A stretch of DNA of 64,000 nt, taken from positions 41,520 to 105,519 of the forward strand of contig NZ_JAMWZB010000019.1 in NCBI RefSeq assembly GCF_024305035.1, read 5' to 3'. This document shows, in pieces, positions 40,018 to 50,175 of the stretch (positions are counted from its first letter, which is position 1; every line of letters starts with the position of its first letter). The notes beneath the pieces were generated by a model that was not told the DNA's origin, did no database searches, and worked only from the letters and a program-made list of their open reading frames with translations. The translations under genes and the position numbers were made by a program. The DNA comes from Algoriphagus sp. (lineage in GTDB: Bacteria; Bacteroidota; Bacteroidia; Cytophagales; Cyclobacteriaceae).

Positions 40018-41574
40018 CTATTTAGGGGTAAGGTACACAATCGGTACAATCATTTCTTCCAAAGACACCCCGCCATGTTGAAATGTATCTTTGTAGTAAT
40101 TGACATAATAATTATAATTGTTCGGGTAGGCAAAGAAATAATCCTCCACGGCAAACACGTAGGTCGAGGAGACGTTGAGTCGGGGAAGTTTGGCCTCTTC
40201 CGGTTTTCTGATTTCAAATACTTTTCCGGACTCAAAATTCAAATTTTTTCCTTGCTTGTACCGAAGATTTGTGGTGACATTTTTATCTCCGATAATCCGA
40301 TAAGGTTTATTGACTCGCTTGGTCCCATGGTCGGTAGTGATGATGACCGCTGCCCCAGCCTGATGAATTTTTTTCAAGAGTTCGAATAAACTCGAATGCT
40401 CAAACCAACTTTTGGTCAAGGACCGGTACGCTGATTCATCGGGGGCCAATTCCCGGATCATCTTCATGTCTGTCCGCGCATGGGAAACCATATCCACAAA
40501 ATTATAGACTAATACATTCAATTCATTGCCCAACATGGCATGAAATTGATCCAATACGGATTTACCCTGTTGGGTTTGAATAATTTTGGAATAGGAAAAT
40601 TTGTACGGAATCCGGTTTTTTTCCAAGTTGATTTTCAGCCAATCGGGTTCAAAATTATTTTTTCCTTCATCAGAATCCTCATCTTCCCAGAAATTGGGAT
40701 AAAATCGCGCCATATCCGAAGGCATCATCCCACTGAATAAGGCATTTCGGGCAAAGGCTGTCGTGGTGGGCAATATACTATAGTAGGATTCCTTTTCTTG
40801 GATGTTGAAATAAGGCACGATCAACGGCTCAATTTCTTCCCATTGATCAAATCGAAGATTATCGATCACGATAAAAAACAATGGGGTCTGTTCTTTTAAT
40901 CGAGGAAAAACTTTTTTCTTCATCACTTGATGTGAAAGCAAAGGTTTATCCAGATTCCGCTCCTCCATCCAATCGAGGTAATTTTCTTTGATAAACCGGG
41001 CAAAAGAAGCATTGGCCTCCACTTTTTGTGTTTCAAGCACCTCCTGCATACTTTTATTTTCGGTATCATCAATCTGCAACTCCCAATAAACCAATTTTTT
41101 ATACAGATTCTCCCAATCCTCATGATCCACTGCATCGCCGAGAGCCATGCTGATTTGCATAAACTCCTGCTGATAGTTAAGCGTGGTTTTTTCCTCGATC
41201 AATTGTCTGTTTTGCAAGATTTTCTTGACCGAGAGCCAAATTTGGCTGGGATTGAGAGGTTTGATGAGGTAATCGGCTATTTTACCACCAATAGCGTCAT
41301 TCATGATATGCTCTTCCTCACTTTTGGTGATCATCACCACAGGAATTTGAGGCTTAATCTGTTTGATTTGCTGCAGAGTCTCCAGTCCTGTCATCCCCGG
41401 CATCATTTCATCAAGAAATATGACATCAAAATGATGGGACTCCACCTCCTCTATGGCATCCACCCCGGAGTTTACCGTAGTGATTTCATAGCCTTTCTGT
41501 TCTAGGAAAAGAATATGGGGCTTAAGCAGGTCGATTTCATCGTCTGCCCAAAGGATCTTTGATTTTTGGGACAT
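40018..41574 (-). CDS. porX: PorX-type response regulator fused to a PglZ/alkaline-phosphatase-like domain (T9SS regulator)
   Basis: N-terminal receiver 'SKILWADDEIDLLKPHILFLEQKGYEITTVNSG...FLDEMMPGMTGLETL', C-terminal PglZ 'FFIVIDNLRFDQWEEIEPLI...PTTTAFARNALFSGMMPSDM...IITTDHGTKRVNKPYRI'. Confidence 0.93.
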   Translation of the reverse strand: MSQKSKILWADDEIDLLKPHILFLEQKGYEITTVNSGVDAIEEVESHHFDVIFLDEMMPGMTGLETLQQIKQIKPQIPVVMITKSEEEHIMNDAIGGKIADYLIKPLNPSQIWLSVKKILQNRQLIEEKTTLNYQQEFMQISMALGDAVDHEDWENLYKKLVYWELQIDDTENKSMQEVLETQKVEANASFARFIKENYLDWMEERNLDKPLLSHQVMKKKVFPRLKEQTPLFFIVIDNLRFDQWEEIEPLIVPYFNIQEKESYYSILPTTTAFARNALFSGMMPSDMARFYPNFWEDEDSDEGKNNFEPDWLKINLEKNRIPYKFSYSKIIQTQQGKSVLDQFHAMLGNELNVLVYNFVDMVSHARTDMKMIRELAPDESAYRSLTKSWFEHSSLFELLKKIHQAGAAVIITTDHGTKRVNKPYRIIGDKNVTTNLRYKQGKNLNFESGKVFEIRKPEEAKLPRLNVSSTYVFAVEDYFFAYPNNYNYYVNYYKDTFQHGGVSLEEMIVPIVYLTPK

Positions 41575-41634
41575 TTCGGTTTCCGTTTCTTTTAAAATTA
41601 TAATTACTTTTGAGTAAACAAAAACAGGCCTTCA

Positions 41635-42867
41635 TTGAAAAGCCAGAAAATACTGAACGACCCCGTATATGGTTTCATCACTATTCCGAGTGAATTGATT
41701 TTTGCCATTATTGATCATCCTTACTTTCAGAGATTACGCCGAATCAAGCAGCTGGGTTTGACTGATTTTGTCTATCCAGGTGCTCACCATACCCGCTTTC
41801 ACCATGCCATCGGAGCCATGCATCTGATGAGTATCACCCTAGATCACTTACGCAATAAAGGTACCGAGATCAGCGATGAAGAATACGAAGCTTCCCTGAT
41901 TGCTATTCTTCTACATGACGTGGGGCATGGACCGTTTTCCCATGCCCTGGAGTACAGCCTGTTAAAATCCGTACCTCATGAGTTGCTTTCTCTACTTACC
42001 CTAGAACTGCTCAATCAAGAATTTAGTGGCAAGTTAACCCTAGCTTTAAGAATCTTTAAGAATCAATACGAAAGAAAGTTTTTTTTCCAACTCGTTTCCA
42101 GTCAGCTGGACATCGATCGCTTGGACTATCTTCAGCGGGATTGCTTTTTCACCGGGGTATCCGAAGGAACAATCGGTGCGGATCGAATCATCAAAATGAT
42201 GGATGTCAAAAATGATCAAGTGGTCATTGAGGAAAAAGGAATTTATTCGATCGAAAACTTCTTAAGCGCCCGTAGGCTAATGTATTGGCAGGTCTATCTG
42301 CACAAAACCACAGTCAGCGCTGAGAAAATGCTCATAAATCTGATCACCCGTGCCAAGCACCTCAGACAATCCGGGACAAACTTTATGATTTCAGATGAGT
42401 TTGACTATTTGTTGTCCCATGAGCTTACCTTAGCGGATTTTCAAAGCAATCAAGGCTTATTGAAAATATTTCTGGAACTCGACGATTTTGACATTTGGGG
42501 AGCAATTAAACTCTGGAAAAGACATCCCGATTATATATTGCGAAATATTTCACAGATGTTTTTGACTCGAAATCTATTCAAAATCAGGCTCAGCAATGAA
42601 AAACCTAGTGATGGTGAAATTGCCGAGCTTCAGGAAAAAACCCGGATGAAGCTGGGAATACCCGAGTCTGATTTGCCTTTTTTCTTCTCCAGTGGAACGG
42701 TAAGCAATTATGGTTACTTGACCCGAGACCGGATTAATATTTTGACCAAAAAAGGAGAAGTTATTGATGTCGCTCAAGCAGCAGACCTTCCTAATATCAA
42801 AGTAATGAGTAAAATCGTTGAGAAACACTACATATGTAAGGCAAAAAGCCTAAATTTAAACTCCTAA
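41635..42867 (+). CDS. HD domain-containing phosphohydrolase (dGTPase-like)
   Basis: TTG start; 'VYGFITIPSELIFAIIDHPYFQRLRRIKQLGLTDFVYPGAHHTRFHHAIGAMHL', 'LLHDVGHGPFSHALE', 'QLDIDRLDYLQRDCFFTGVSEG'. Confidence 0.93.
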   Translation: MKSQKILNDPVYGFITIPSELIFAIIDHPYFQRLRRIKQLGLTDFVYPGAHHTRFHHAIGAMHLMSITLDHLRNKGTEISDEEYEASLIAILLHDVGHGPFSHALEYSLLKSVPHELLSLLTLELLNQEFSGKLTLALRIFKNQYERKFFFQLVSSQLDIDRLDYLQRDCFFTGVSEGTIGADRIIKMMDVKNDQVVIEEKGIYSIENFLSARRLMYWQVYLHKTTVSAEKMLINLITRAKHLRQSGTNFMISDEFDYLLSHELTLADFQSNQGLLKIFLELDDFDIWGAIKLWKRHPDYILRNISQMFLTRNLFKIRLSNEKPSDGEIAELQEKTRMKLGIPESDLPFFFSSGTVSNYGYLTRDRINILTKKGEVIDVAQAADLPNIKVMSKIVEKHYICKAKSLNLNS

Positions 42868-42883
42868 ATCCATCAGAGAAACT

Positions 42884-43906
42884 ATGGAATTTACCACAGG
42901 ACAGATTGCCTCTCTTCTAAACGGAACAGTGGAAGGAGATACTTCCCTTAAAGTCAGCCGGCTGGATAAAATCCAAGAAGGAAAGTCAGGGGGCATCTCC
43001 TTTCTTTCCAATGAAAAATATGAACCCTACCTCTACACCACAGAGGCCACGGCAGTGATTGTTTCAGAAGGGTTTAAACCTACCAAATCATTTCGCACCA
43101 ACTTGATTCGGGTAAAAGATGCATATACCGGCTTTACGCAATTGTTAGAAGCCTATGTGCAATTATCCAAATCTGCCTTGACAGGTGTAGAAGAACCCTC
43201 TCATTTGGACCCCAGTAGCAAAATAGGACCAAACGGCTACAGAGGAGCATTTTCCTATATTGGAAAAAACTGTGAACTAGGCGAAAATGTAAAAATACAT
43301 CCTCAAGCTTACATCGGGGATCGGGTCAAAATCGGGGACCATACCGTAATTCATGCTGGTGCAAAAATCTGTGCTGATACGGTAATCGGATCTCACTGTG
43401 AAATCTCCCCCGGAGCAGTTATTGGTTCAGATGGATTCGGTTTTGCCCCCCAGGAAGATGGAAGCTACAAAGCCATCCCTCAAATCGGAAATGTAATTTT
43501 GGAGGATTGGGTCAGCGTCGGGGCCAACTCCACCATAGACTGCGCGACCATGGGATCGACGATTATCAAAAAAGGAGCAAAAATCGATAATCAAGTTCAA
43601 ATCGCACACAATGTCATCATCGGGGAAAATACGGTAATCGCTGCTCAAGCCGGTATATCGGGATCGACCGAAATCGGTAAAAACTGCGTTATCGCCGGCA
43701 AAGCGGGAATTGTAGGCCATATCAAAATCGCAGACCAAACCACCATAGGTGCCAATTCAGGCATCAGTAAAACCATTAAAAAGCCTGGTCAAACTCTTTT
43801 TGGCTACATGGCCATGGACATGAAAAACTTCCTGAAATCCTACACCATTTTCAAAAACTTGGAGGGACTTGAAAATCGAATCAAAGAACTGGAAAAAAAG
43901 CCTTAA
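42884..43906 (+). CDS. lpxD: UDP-3-O-(3-hydroxyacyl)glucosamine N-acyltransferase
   Basis: Left-handed beta-helix hexapeptide repeats; 'GSDGFGFAPQEDGSYKAIPQIGNVILEDWVSVGANSTIDCATMGSTII', 'AHNVIIGENTVIAAQAGISGSTEIG'. Confidence 0.97.
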   Translation: MEFTTGQIASLLNGTVEGDTSLKVSRLDKIQEGKSGGISFLSNEKYEPYLYTTEATAVIVSEGFKPTKSFRTNLIRVKDAYTGFTQLLEAYVQLSKSALTGVEEPSHLDPSSKIGPNGYRGAFSYIGKNCELGENVKIHPQAYIGDRVKIGDHTVIHAGAKICADTVIGSHCEISPGAVIGSDGFGFAPQEDGSYKAIPQIGNVILEDWVSVGANSTIDCATMGSTIIKKGAKIDNQVQIAHNVIIGENTVIAAQAGISGSTEIGKNCVIAGKAGIVGHIKIADQTTIGANSGISKTIKKPGQTLFGYMAMDMKNFLKSYTIFKNLEGLENRIKELEKKP

Positions 43907-43944
43907 TTTTGCGCCCCAATGCATTTGAAAAGGCTGAAGAAGAA

Positions 43945-45339
43945 ATGAAAGTAAAACAACACACCATTAAGAAGCAAGTCGAACTATCGGGAGTTGGGCT
44001 CCATACCGGAGTAATTTCCAATATGACTTTTTTACCTGCCCCGCCTAATCACGGGATCAAATTCCAGCGAATTGACCTGGAAGGCAACCCCACCGTGGAT
44101 GCAGATTGTGATTTGGTGGTGGATGTTTCCCGGGGAACCACCTTGGAGCAAAACGGCGCAAGGGTTTACACCGTGGAGCATGTACTGGCAGCTTTGGTGG
44201 GAATGGAAATAGACAACGTCTTGATTCAACTGGATGGACCCGAACCCCCGATCATGGACGGCTCATCCATCCAATTTATTGATGTTTTAGAGGATGCCGG
44301 ACTGGAGGAGCAAAATGCATTGAGACGTTTTTTTGAAGTTCAGGAAAGCATTCAATACAAAGATCCCTCGCGGGAGGTAGAAATGGTTGCACTGCCTACC
44401 GATAATTACCGAGTGACCGTTATGGTGGATTACAACTCCCCAGTTTTAGGAAGCCAACATGCCTCGATCACAGACATTTCGCAGTTTAAATCCGAAATCG
44501 CTTCCTGTCGAACATTCTGTTTTTTGCATGAACTTGAAATGCTGTATAACTCCAATCTAATCAAAGGGGGAGATCTGAATAATGCCATCGTGGTGGTGGA
44601 TCGAGTAGTAGAAGAAAAAGAGTTGGCAAATCTGGCCAAAATGTTTAACAAACAACGGGTTGAGGTAAAAAAAGAGGGAATACTAAACAACGTGGATCTC
44701 CGCTATCGAAATGAACCTGCAAGACACAAACTGCTCGATGTGGTCGGAGACTTGGCTTTGGTCGGAAGACCACTTAAGGCCCAAATTCTGGCTGCCAGAC
44801 CAGGTCATGCAGCCAATGTTGCTTTTGCTAAAAAATTAAAACGAGCAATGGAAAAAGCGGGTGCCTCGCATATCCCGCATTACGATCCGAAACTTCCTCC
44901 GGTAATGGATATCAATCAGATAAGTAATATTCTTCCTCATCGTTACCCATTTCAGTTGATTGATAAAATCATTTATTTAGATGACACTATCGTGGCGGGA
45001 GTAAAAAATGTCACCATGAATGAGCCGTTTTTCATGGGCCACTTTCCCGGGAACCCTGTAATGCCTGGTGTACTTCAGGTGGAAGCAATGGCCCAAACTG
45101 GAGGAATTTTGGTTTTGAGCACAGTAGATGACCCGGAAAACTATTGGACCTATTTTCTTGGAATCGAAAGTTGTAAATTCCGAAAAATGGTTCTTCCAGG
45201 AGATACATTGATTTTTAAATGTGAACTTTTAGCTCCGATCCGAAGGGGAATCGCAAAAATGAGGGGAGAAGCCTATGTGGGCAACACCTTAGTCTGTGAG
45301 GCTGTAATGACAGCAAGTATAACGCGAAAAGAGTCATGA
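43945..45339 (+). CDS. lpxC: Bifunctional UDP-3-O-acyl-N-acetylglucosamine deacetylase / 3-hydroxyacyl-ACP dehydratase (LpxC-FabZ fusion)
   Basis: 'GVGLHTGVISNMTFLPAPPNHGIKFQR', 'TVEHVLAALVGMEIDNVLI', C-terminal FabZ 'ILPHRYPFQLIDKIIYLD...GHFPGNPVMPGVLQVEAMAQTGG'; start refined to ATG 43945. Confidence 0.97.
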   Translation: MKVKQHTIKKQVELSGVGLHTGVISNMTFLPAPPNHGIKFQRIDLEGNPTVDADCDLVVDVSRGTTLEQNGARVYTVEHVLAALVGMEIDNVLIQLDGPEPPIMDGSSIQFIDVLEDAGLEEQNALRRFFEVQESIQYKDPSREVEMVALPTDNYRVTVMVDYNSPVLGSQHASITDISQFKSEIASCRTFCFLHELEMLYNSNLIKGGDLNNAIVVVDRVVEEKELANLAKMFNKQRVEVKKEGILNNVDLRYRNEPARHKLLDVVGDLALVGRPLKAQILAARPGHAANVAFAKKLKRAMEKAGASHIPHYDPKLPPVMDINQISNILPHRYPFQLIDKIIYLDDTIVAGVKNVTMNEPFFMGHFPGNPVMPGVLQVEAMAQTGGILVLSTVDDPENYWTYFLGIESCKFRKMVLPGDTLIFKCELLAPIRRGIAKMRGEAYVGNTLVCEAVMTASITRKES

Positions 45340-46115
45340 TTAGCCCATTAGCACATATTGATCCGGGGGCAGAGCTTGGGAAAAACGTATCCATCGACCC
45401 GTTTACCATGATTCATGATAATGTGATCATTGGCGATAATACCTGGGTGGGCCCCAATGTAACCATTTTCCCGGGGGCCAGAATAGGTGAAAACTGCAGA
45501 ATTTTCCCAGGAGCAGTTATCGCAGGAATCCCACAAGATCTGAAATTTCAGGGGGAAGAGTCCACCGTAGTGATTGGAAACAATACAACCATTCGGGAAT
45601 GCGTCACCATTAGCCGGGGAACGGTAGATAAACAAACGACCGTCATCGGAAGCAATTGTTTATTGATGGCCTATGTCCATGTTGCTCATGACTGTGTCAT
45701 TGGAAGTAATGTTATTATCGCCAATTCAGTACAAATTGCAGGACATGTTTCAATAGATGACTGGGCGATAGTCGGCGGATCAAGTGCCATTCATCAGTTT
45801 GTAAAAGTAGGAATGCACTCCATGATTTCAGGTGGGTCTTTGGTAAGAAAAGACGTTCCTCCGTTTACGAAAGCTGCTCGCGAACCTCTTTCTTACGCCG
45901 GGGTCAATTCACTTGGACTACGCAGAAGAGGGTTTTCCAGTGAAACGATTGCCCACATTCAAGAGGTATATCGCTATCTTTTCCTCAACAGCCTTAACAA
46001 CAGTAAAGCCCTGGAAGAAATTGAAGTCAACCTCCCTGCCACAAAAGAACGCGATGAAATACTCAACTTTATCCGTTCATCTGAACGAGGTGTCATGAAA
46101 GGTTATATCAATTAA
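45336..46115 (+). CDS. lpxA: Acyl-ACP--UDP-N-acetylglucosamine O-acyltransferase
   Basis: 'PLAHIDPGAELGKNVSIDPFTMIHDNVIIGDNTWVGPNVTIFPGARIG', 'GIPQDLKFQGEESTVVIGNNTTIRECVTISRGT'; start overlaps the lpxC/fabZ stop. Confidence 0.97.
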   Translation: MISPLAHIDPGAELGKNVSIDPFTMIHDNVIIGDNTWVGPNVTIFPGARIGENCRIFPGAVIAGIPQDLKFQGEESTVVIGNNTTIRECVTISRGTVDKQTTVIGSNCLLMAYVHVAHDCVIGSNVIIANSVQIAGHVSIDDWAIVGGSSAIHQFVKVGMHSMISGGSLVRKDVPPFTKAAREPLSYAGVNSLGLRRRGFSSETIAHIQEVYRYLFLNSLNNSKALEEIEVNLPATKERDEILNFIRSSERGVMKGYIN

Positions 46116-46117
46116 GT

Positions 46118-46738
46118 ATGCTGAAAATCCATCTAGAAGAAGCTTCGAAGCGATTTCAATACGAATGGATTTTTAAAAATCTCTCCCTTGAATTAGTCAC
46201 CGGAGACTCATTGGCCATCACTGGAAGTAATGGATCGGGGAAATCAACCTTGCTCAAATGCCTTGCCGGAGCAATTCCATTGACCTCGGGAAAAATCAGA
46301 TATACGGAATCCTTAGTTGAAATACAGGATTCGGATTGGTTTTATAAATTGACCCTTGCCGCCCCCTATATGGAACTTCCGGAAGAGTTGAGTTTAAGAG
46401 AACTGATTCAATTTCATTTTAAATTCAAACAGTTGAAAGCGGGCATCCAACTTTCAGCCATTGCTCAACTCCTTTATTTGGATCAGCATATGGATAAGCA
46501 AGTCGGACTATTTTCTTCCGGAATGAAACAGCGATTAAAACTGGGACTGGCTCTTTTTTCAGAATCACAGATCGTGTTTTTGGACGAACCCACTTCAAAT
46601 CTAGATAAGAAAGGAATTGCCTGGTATCTGGAAATGATTCAGCAGTTTACAAAAAATCGGATTTTGATTGTTTGCTCCAACGAGCCCCGAGAATTTGAAT
46701 TTTGTCAACAAAAGATCGCTTTGGAAGATTATAAATGA
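46118..46738 (+). CDS. ABC transporter ATP-binding protein
   Basis: Walker A 'AITGSNGSGKSTLLKCLAG', signature 'FSSGMKQRLKLGLALFSESQIVFLDEPTSNLD'. Confidence 0.93.
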   Translation: MLKIHLEEASKRFQYEWIFKNLSLELVTGDSLAITGSNGSGKSTLLKCLAGAIPLTSGKIRYTESLVEIQDSDWFYKLTLAAPYMELPEELSLRELIQFHFKFKQLKAGIQLSAIAQLLYLDQHMDKQVGLFSSGMKQRLKLGLALFSESQIVFLDEPTSNLDKKGIAWYLEMIQQFTKNRILIVCSNEPREFEFCQQKIALEDYK

Positions 46739-46796
46739 GCCAAGTCTTTGATCTTCCATCCATATCATTAATTTTATATTCCATAAAAGGAAACTC

Positions 46797-47282
46797 ATGA
46801 AAATATCATTGTTTAGATTAGGCCTGCTGGCCTTTATTTTAATCGGTTCTTTTTCTTGCGGAGGAGACCCTACCCCTCCTCCACCCCAGCAGACAGAGGA
46901 AGAAATCGCCATAGAAGCGCTAACCGGTTCAGGTTCCCAAACTTGGGAAATTTCAAACGGAGGATCAGTAACCAGAAGTGGGACAGATGTGACTGATCTT
47001 TACGAAGGGTTCGAAATCATCCTCAATTCAGGATCCTCTCAGACCTACACCACTCGAAACAACAACGACTTGTTTGACAATTCTGGGAATTGGAGTTTTG
47101 CTGGGACTAATTTTGATAAAATTACCTTAACCGGAACTCGACCAGCAGCAGGAAGAGAAATTTCATTCACGGTCAATGGAGATGACCTAAGATTGGAATT
47201 TAACATTCCAGCCCCAGAGGCAAGAGTCGGGGAAAACTTTGCGGTTTCAGGTAATTATGTATTCAATCTAGTCAAAAATTGA
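46797..47282 (+). CDS. Hypothetical lipoprotein
   Basis: 161 aa with lipobox 'LIGSFSCGGDPTPPPPQQ'; no family recognised. Confidence 0.7.
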   Translation: MKISLFRLGLLAFILIGSFSCGGDPTPPPPQQTEEEIAIEALTGSGSQTWEISNGGSVTRSGTDVTDLYEGFEIILNSGSSQTYTTRNNNDLFDNSGNWSFAGTNFDKITLTGTRPAAGREISFTVNGDDLRLEFNIPAPEARVGENFAVSGNYVFNLVKN

Positions 47283-47302
47283 TCCGTCATTTAAAAAAAA
47301 TA

Positions 47303-47330
47303 GAATGGGAAGTCAGCGGCTTCCCTTTTT
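47303..47330. terminator. Rho-independent terminator
   Basis: GGGAAGtcagcggCTTCCCTTTTTTT between convergent genes. Confidence 0.8.
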
Positions 47331-49718
47331 TTATTTAAGGGTCACCAAAGTTACGCCCGCACCACCCCGGTCGGCATGCTCATCCTCCATTTTTCTCACC
47401 GGAGCCATAGTCCGCAGCAGATTTCGAGTGATCTCCCTTAAAATCCCATCTCCTTTTCCATGGACAATCCGAAGATCCTTGACACCAAGCATATTCCCAT
47501 CATCGATAAAATTCTGAACTAAAGGCAAAATCTCCTCTCCTCTTTTCCCTCTTAAATCAAGATTGGGAGAAAAGTCCATCATCTTTTGCGTAGTACTAAA
47601 TCCTGTACGACTATTTGCTGATTTTTGCTCCCTTTTTATTTGAGTATTGGAAATCTTTTCCAAACGTGTCAACTTCACTGTGGATTTTAATTCACCGATG
47701 GAAATATCTGCTTCTTTGGCTTTCAGCTGCAAAACCTGGGCAATCGCTCCATTATCCTTTAATCGTACCCAGTCGCCAACCTCAATTTTCCCTCCCAGAA
47801 CCTTAACTTCAGGGTCCTTTAGAGTCGTTTTTTCGGGCTTTATCTCCTGTTTAAAAGTTTCCAGTTCCTTTCTCAACTGAAGCGTTTTTTCTTTCTCGGC
47901 TTTGCCCTCCCTAATTTCCCGTATCGTCTTTTCGATTTTTTTATTGGTCTCATCCAAAATCCGTTTTGCCTCCAATTTGGCTTCTTGGATGTAGCGTTTT
48001 TTGGTTTGATCAATCGTTTCCTTCAACTCATTATACTCTGTCAGACGGGTTTTGAGGAGTTTTTCTTTTTGTTTAACCTCTTGCAGTAACTCAGCATATT
48101 GGTTTTTTTCGTTTTCGAGCTTAGTTAACAAGCGATCGTAACGAACCCGATCCTCTCCGATTTGAGCTTTGGCATAATCTAAAATTTCTCGCGCAACTCC
48201 GATTTTTGAGGCAATTTCCAAAGCAAAAGAGGAGCCTGGCTTGCCGATTTCCAACTGATAAAGTGGTTCAAGCTTTTCAACATCATAACGCATCGCCCCA
48301 TTGACCAAGCCTTGATTTTTACTGGCCACCTGCTTGAGATTACCATAGTGAGTGGTAACTACTCCAAAAGCTCCGGCTTTATTCAAAGAAAGCAAGATCG
48401 ATTCGGCAATTGCACCTCCAAACTGTGGCTCGGTTCCGGTCCCAAATTCATCAATAAAAAGCAGGGTTTTTTTATTGGCAAACTGGGTAAAGTATTTCAT
48501 ACTCATCAAATGAGATGAATAGGTACTCAGATCGTTCTCCAAATTTTGTTCATCCCCGATATCGATAAAGAAATGATCAAAAAGAGAACTTTTGGAGTCT
48601 GGATGAACAGGAATCAAAAGCCCACTTTGGAGCATATACTGCAGTAGAGCTACAGTTTTCAGCGTCACTGATTTTCCGCCGGCATTGGGGCCGGAAATCA
48701 CCAAAAGACGATGCTGACCACCTAACTCAATGGATAAAGGGACCACTTTTTTCCCTTGAGCCTTCAGCGCCAACTCCAAAAGTGGATGCCTTGCTTGTGT
48801 CCAGGATATCACTCGCTCTCGGACCAAGACAGGTTTAACACTTCCTGTTTTTTGAGCAAATTTTGCCTTAGCACGGATGAAATCGATCAATCCAAGAAAA
48901 TTGGTCGCTTTTCGAAGCAATGGAATGGAAGGCCGAAGTCGATCTGTGAGCTGGATGAGAATTTTGATGATTTCCCTGCGCTCCATGTATTCCAAATCTC
49001 GGATTTCATTATTGATGTCCAAGGCTTCTTCTGGTTCCATGTAAACGGTTTGTCCGGTGGCAGACTCATCATGGATAAATCCCCGCAATTTCCGCTTATT
49101 TTCGGCAGCCACCGGGATGACCAATCTCCCCGATCGGATTGTTATCGCCGCATCCTCCGGGGTCAAACCTTTGGCCCGAGCCTCTTTGAAAACCCGATCC
49201 ATCACTTTGCGGAGTCTGCCTTCTTCATATAATATCTGATTTCTGATCAGTTGAAGCTCCTTACTGGCAGTGCTGCGTATCTTTCCTTTCTCATCAATTA
49301 TCAATTCGATCGCCTTGAGCAATCCCATATCCAAATCAATCACCAGTCCCAGCAACTGGCTTAGGGCTGGATAAGATTCCCCATTTTTGGCAAAAAACCG
49401 CAAGCATCCCTGAAGGGTTTGCAAAGAAAGTTTGATCTCATGAAATTCTTCCTGATCCAAAAAGGCCCCTTCCAGTTTTGCTTTTTCTAAAAATGGATTC
49501 AGGTTTGTAAAATTAGAACTGGGAAAGTGCTCGCCTGAAATCAGTATTTGGAGAAATTCATCGGTTTGATCGAGCAGTTTCTGAACGAGCCTGGGATCTG
49601 AAGAAAACGAAACTTTGTCAACGTAATCCATTCCCAAAGCAGAAGTACATTCTTCCTTGAGCAGATCTTTGATCTTCTGAAAATTTATTTTCTGTTCGAG
49701 ATTATCGGGATATAACAT
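47331..49718 (-). CDS. mutS2: Endonuclease MutS2
   Basis: 'LLVISGPNAGGKSVTLKTVALLQYMLQSGLLIPV', 'FIDIGDEQNLENDLSTYSSHLMSM', 'LFIDEFGTGTEPQFGGAIAESIL', C-terminal Smr 'LDLRGKRGEEILPLVQNFIDD...LRIVHGKGDGILREITRNLL'. Confidence 0.97.
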   Translation of the reverse strand: MLYPDNLEQKINFQKIKDLLKEECTSALGMDYVDKVSFSSDPRLVQKLLDQTDEFLQILISGEHFPSSNFTNLNPFLEKAKLEGAFLDQEEFHEIKLSLQTLQGCLRFFAKNGESYPALSQLLGLVIDLDMGLLKAIELIIDEKGKIRSTASKELQLIRNQILYEEGRLRKVMDRVFKEARAKGLTPEDAAITIRSGRLVIPVAAENKRKLRGFIHDESATGQTVYMEPEEALDINNEIRDLEYMERREIIKILIQLTDRLRPSIPLLRKATNFLGLIDFIRAKAKFAQKTGSVKPVLVRERVISWTQARHPLLELALKAQGKKVVPLSIELGGQHRLLVISGPNAGGKSVTLKTVALLQYMLQSGLLIPVHPDSKSSLFDHFFIDIGDEQNLENDLSTYSSHLMSMKYFTQFANKKTLLFIDEFGTGTEPQFGGAIAESILLSLNKAGAFGVVTTHYGNLKQVASKNQGLVNGAMRYDVEKLEPLYQLEIGKPGSSFALEIASKIGVAREILDYAKAQIGEDRVRYDRLLTKLENEKNQYAELLQEVKQKEKLLKTRLTEYNELKETIDQTKKRYIQEAKLEAKRILDETNKKIEKTIREIREGKAEKEKTLQLRKELETFKQEIKPEKTTLKDPEVKVLGGKIEVGDWVRLKDNGAIAQVLQLKAKEADISIGELKSTVKLTRLEKISNTQIKREQKSANSRTGFSTTQKMMDFSPNLDLRGKRGEEILPLVQNFIDDGNMLGVKDLRIVHGKGDGILREITRNLLRTMAPVRKMEDEHADRGGAGVTLVTLK

Positions 49719-50068
49719 TAACGTTTTTCTTCGCTGGTTGGCTTGGTCTCACGAACGACCAAAGAATCAATCACACGGGCATAAATTCGATCCATTTGGT
49801 CAGGGTATTGAAGGTAATATCTCATGCTTTCGTTGAAAACCGAATCTGAGACTTCATGTTTTAAAAAAACATCCCGTTCCATCAATTTATAAAGAGTCTG
49901 TGAGGAATCATAGGGAACCGGCATCGCACTGGCGATGCCCTCAGTCAGGTGAATATCTACTAAAACGGTCACCATTTTATCCTCGGAAAGCACACCCTCA
50001 ATAGACTCCTTCTCACTGCATGAAATCAGGTAAAAGATCGTTAAGACAAGAGCTAAATAATTTTTCAC
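49718..50068 (-). CDS. DUF4296 domain lipoprotein
   Basis: Lipobox 'IFYLISCSEKE'; 'EDKMVTVLVDIHLTEGIAS...LKHEVSDSVFNESMRYYLQYPDQMDRIYARVIDSL' pattern. Confidence 0.8.
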   Translation of the reverse strand: MKNYLALVLTIFYLISCSEKESIEGVLSEDKMVTVLVDIHLTEGIASAMPVPYDSSQTLYKLMERDVFLKHEVSDSVFNESMRYYLQYPDQMDRIYARVIDSLVVRETKPTSEEKR

Positions 50069-50175
50069 AGTACAAAATTAGGTTTTTTTAACGGATAATC
50101 TTCTTACCCTTCCTGTAAGGGAAATTTTATAATTGCTCGCAGAACCATAACTTAGGCTGTTCAAATCACCCAAGG

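Noticed and set aside
41026-41505. 159-aa plus-strand ORF
   Set aside because: Antisense to the porX receiver domain; shadow ORF.
42884-46115. Lipid A genes as an unusual cluster
   Set aside because: lpxD-lpxC/fabZ-lpxA with fused LpxC-FabZ is the normal Bacteroidota arrangement.
48756-49232. 158-aa plus-strand ORF
   Set aside because: Antisense to the mutS2 core; shadow ORF.
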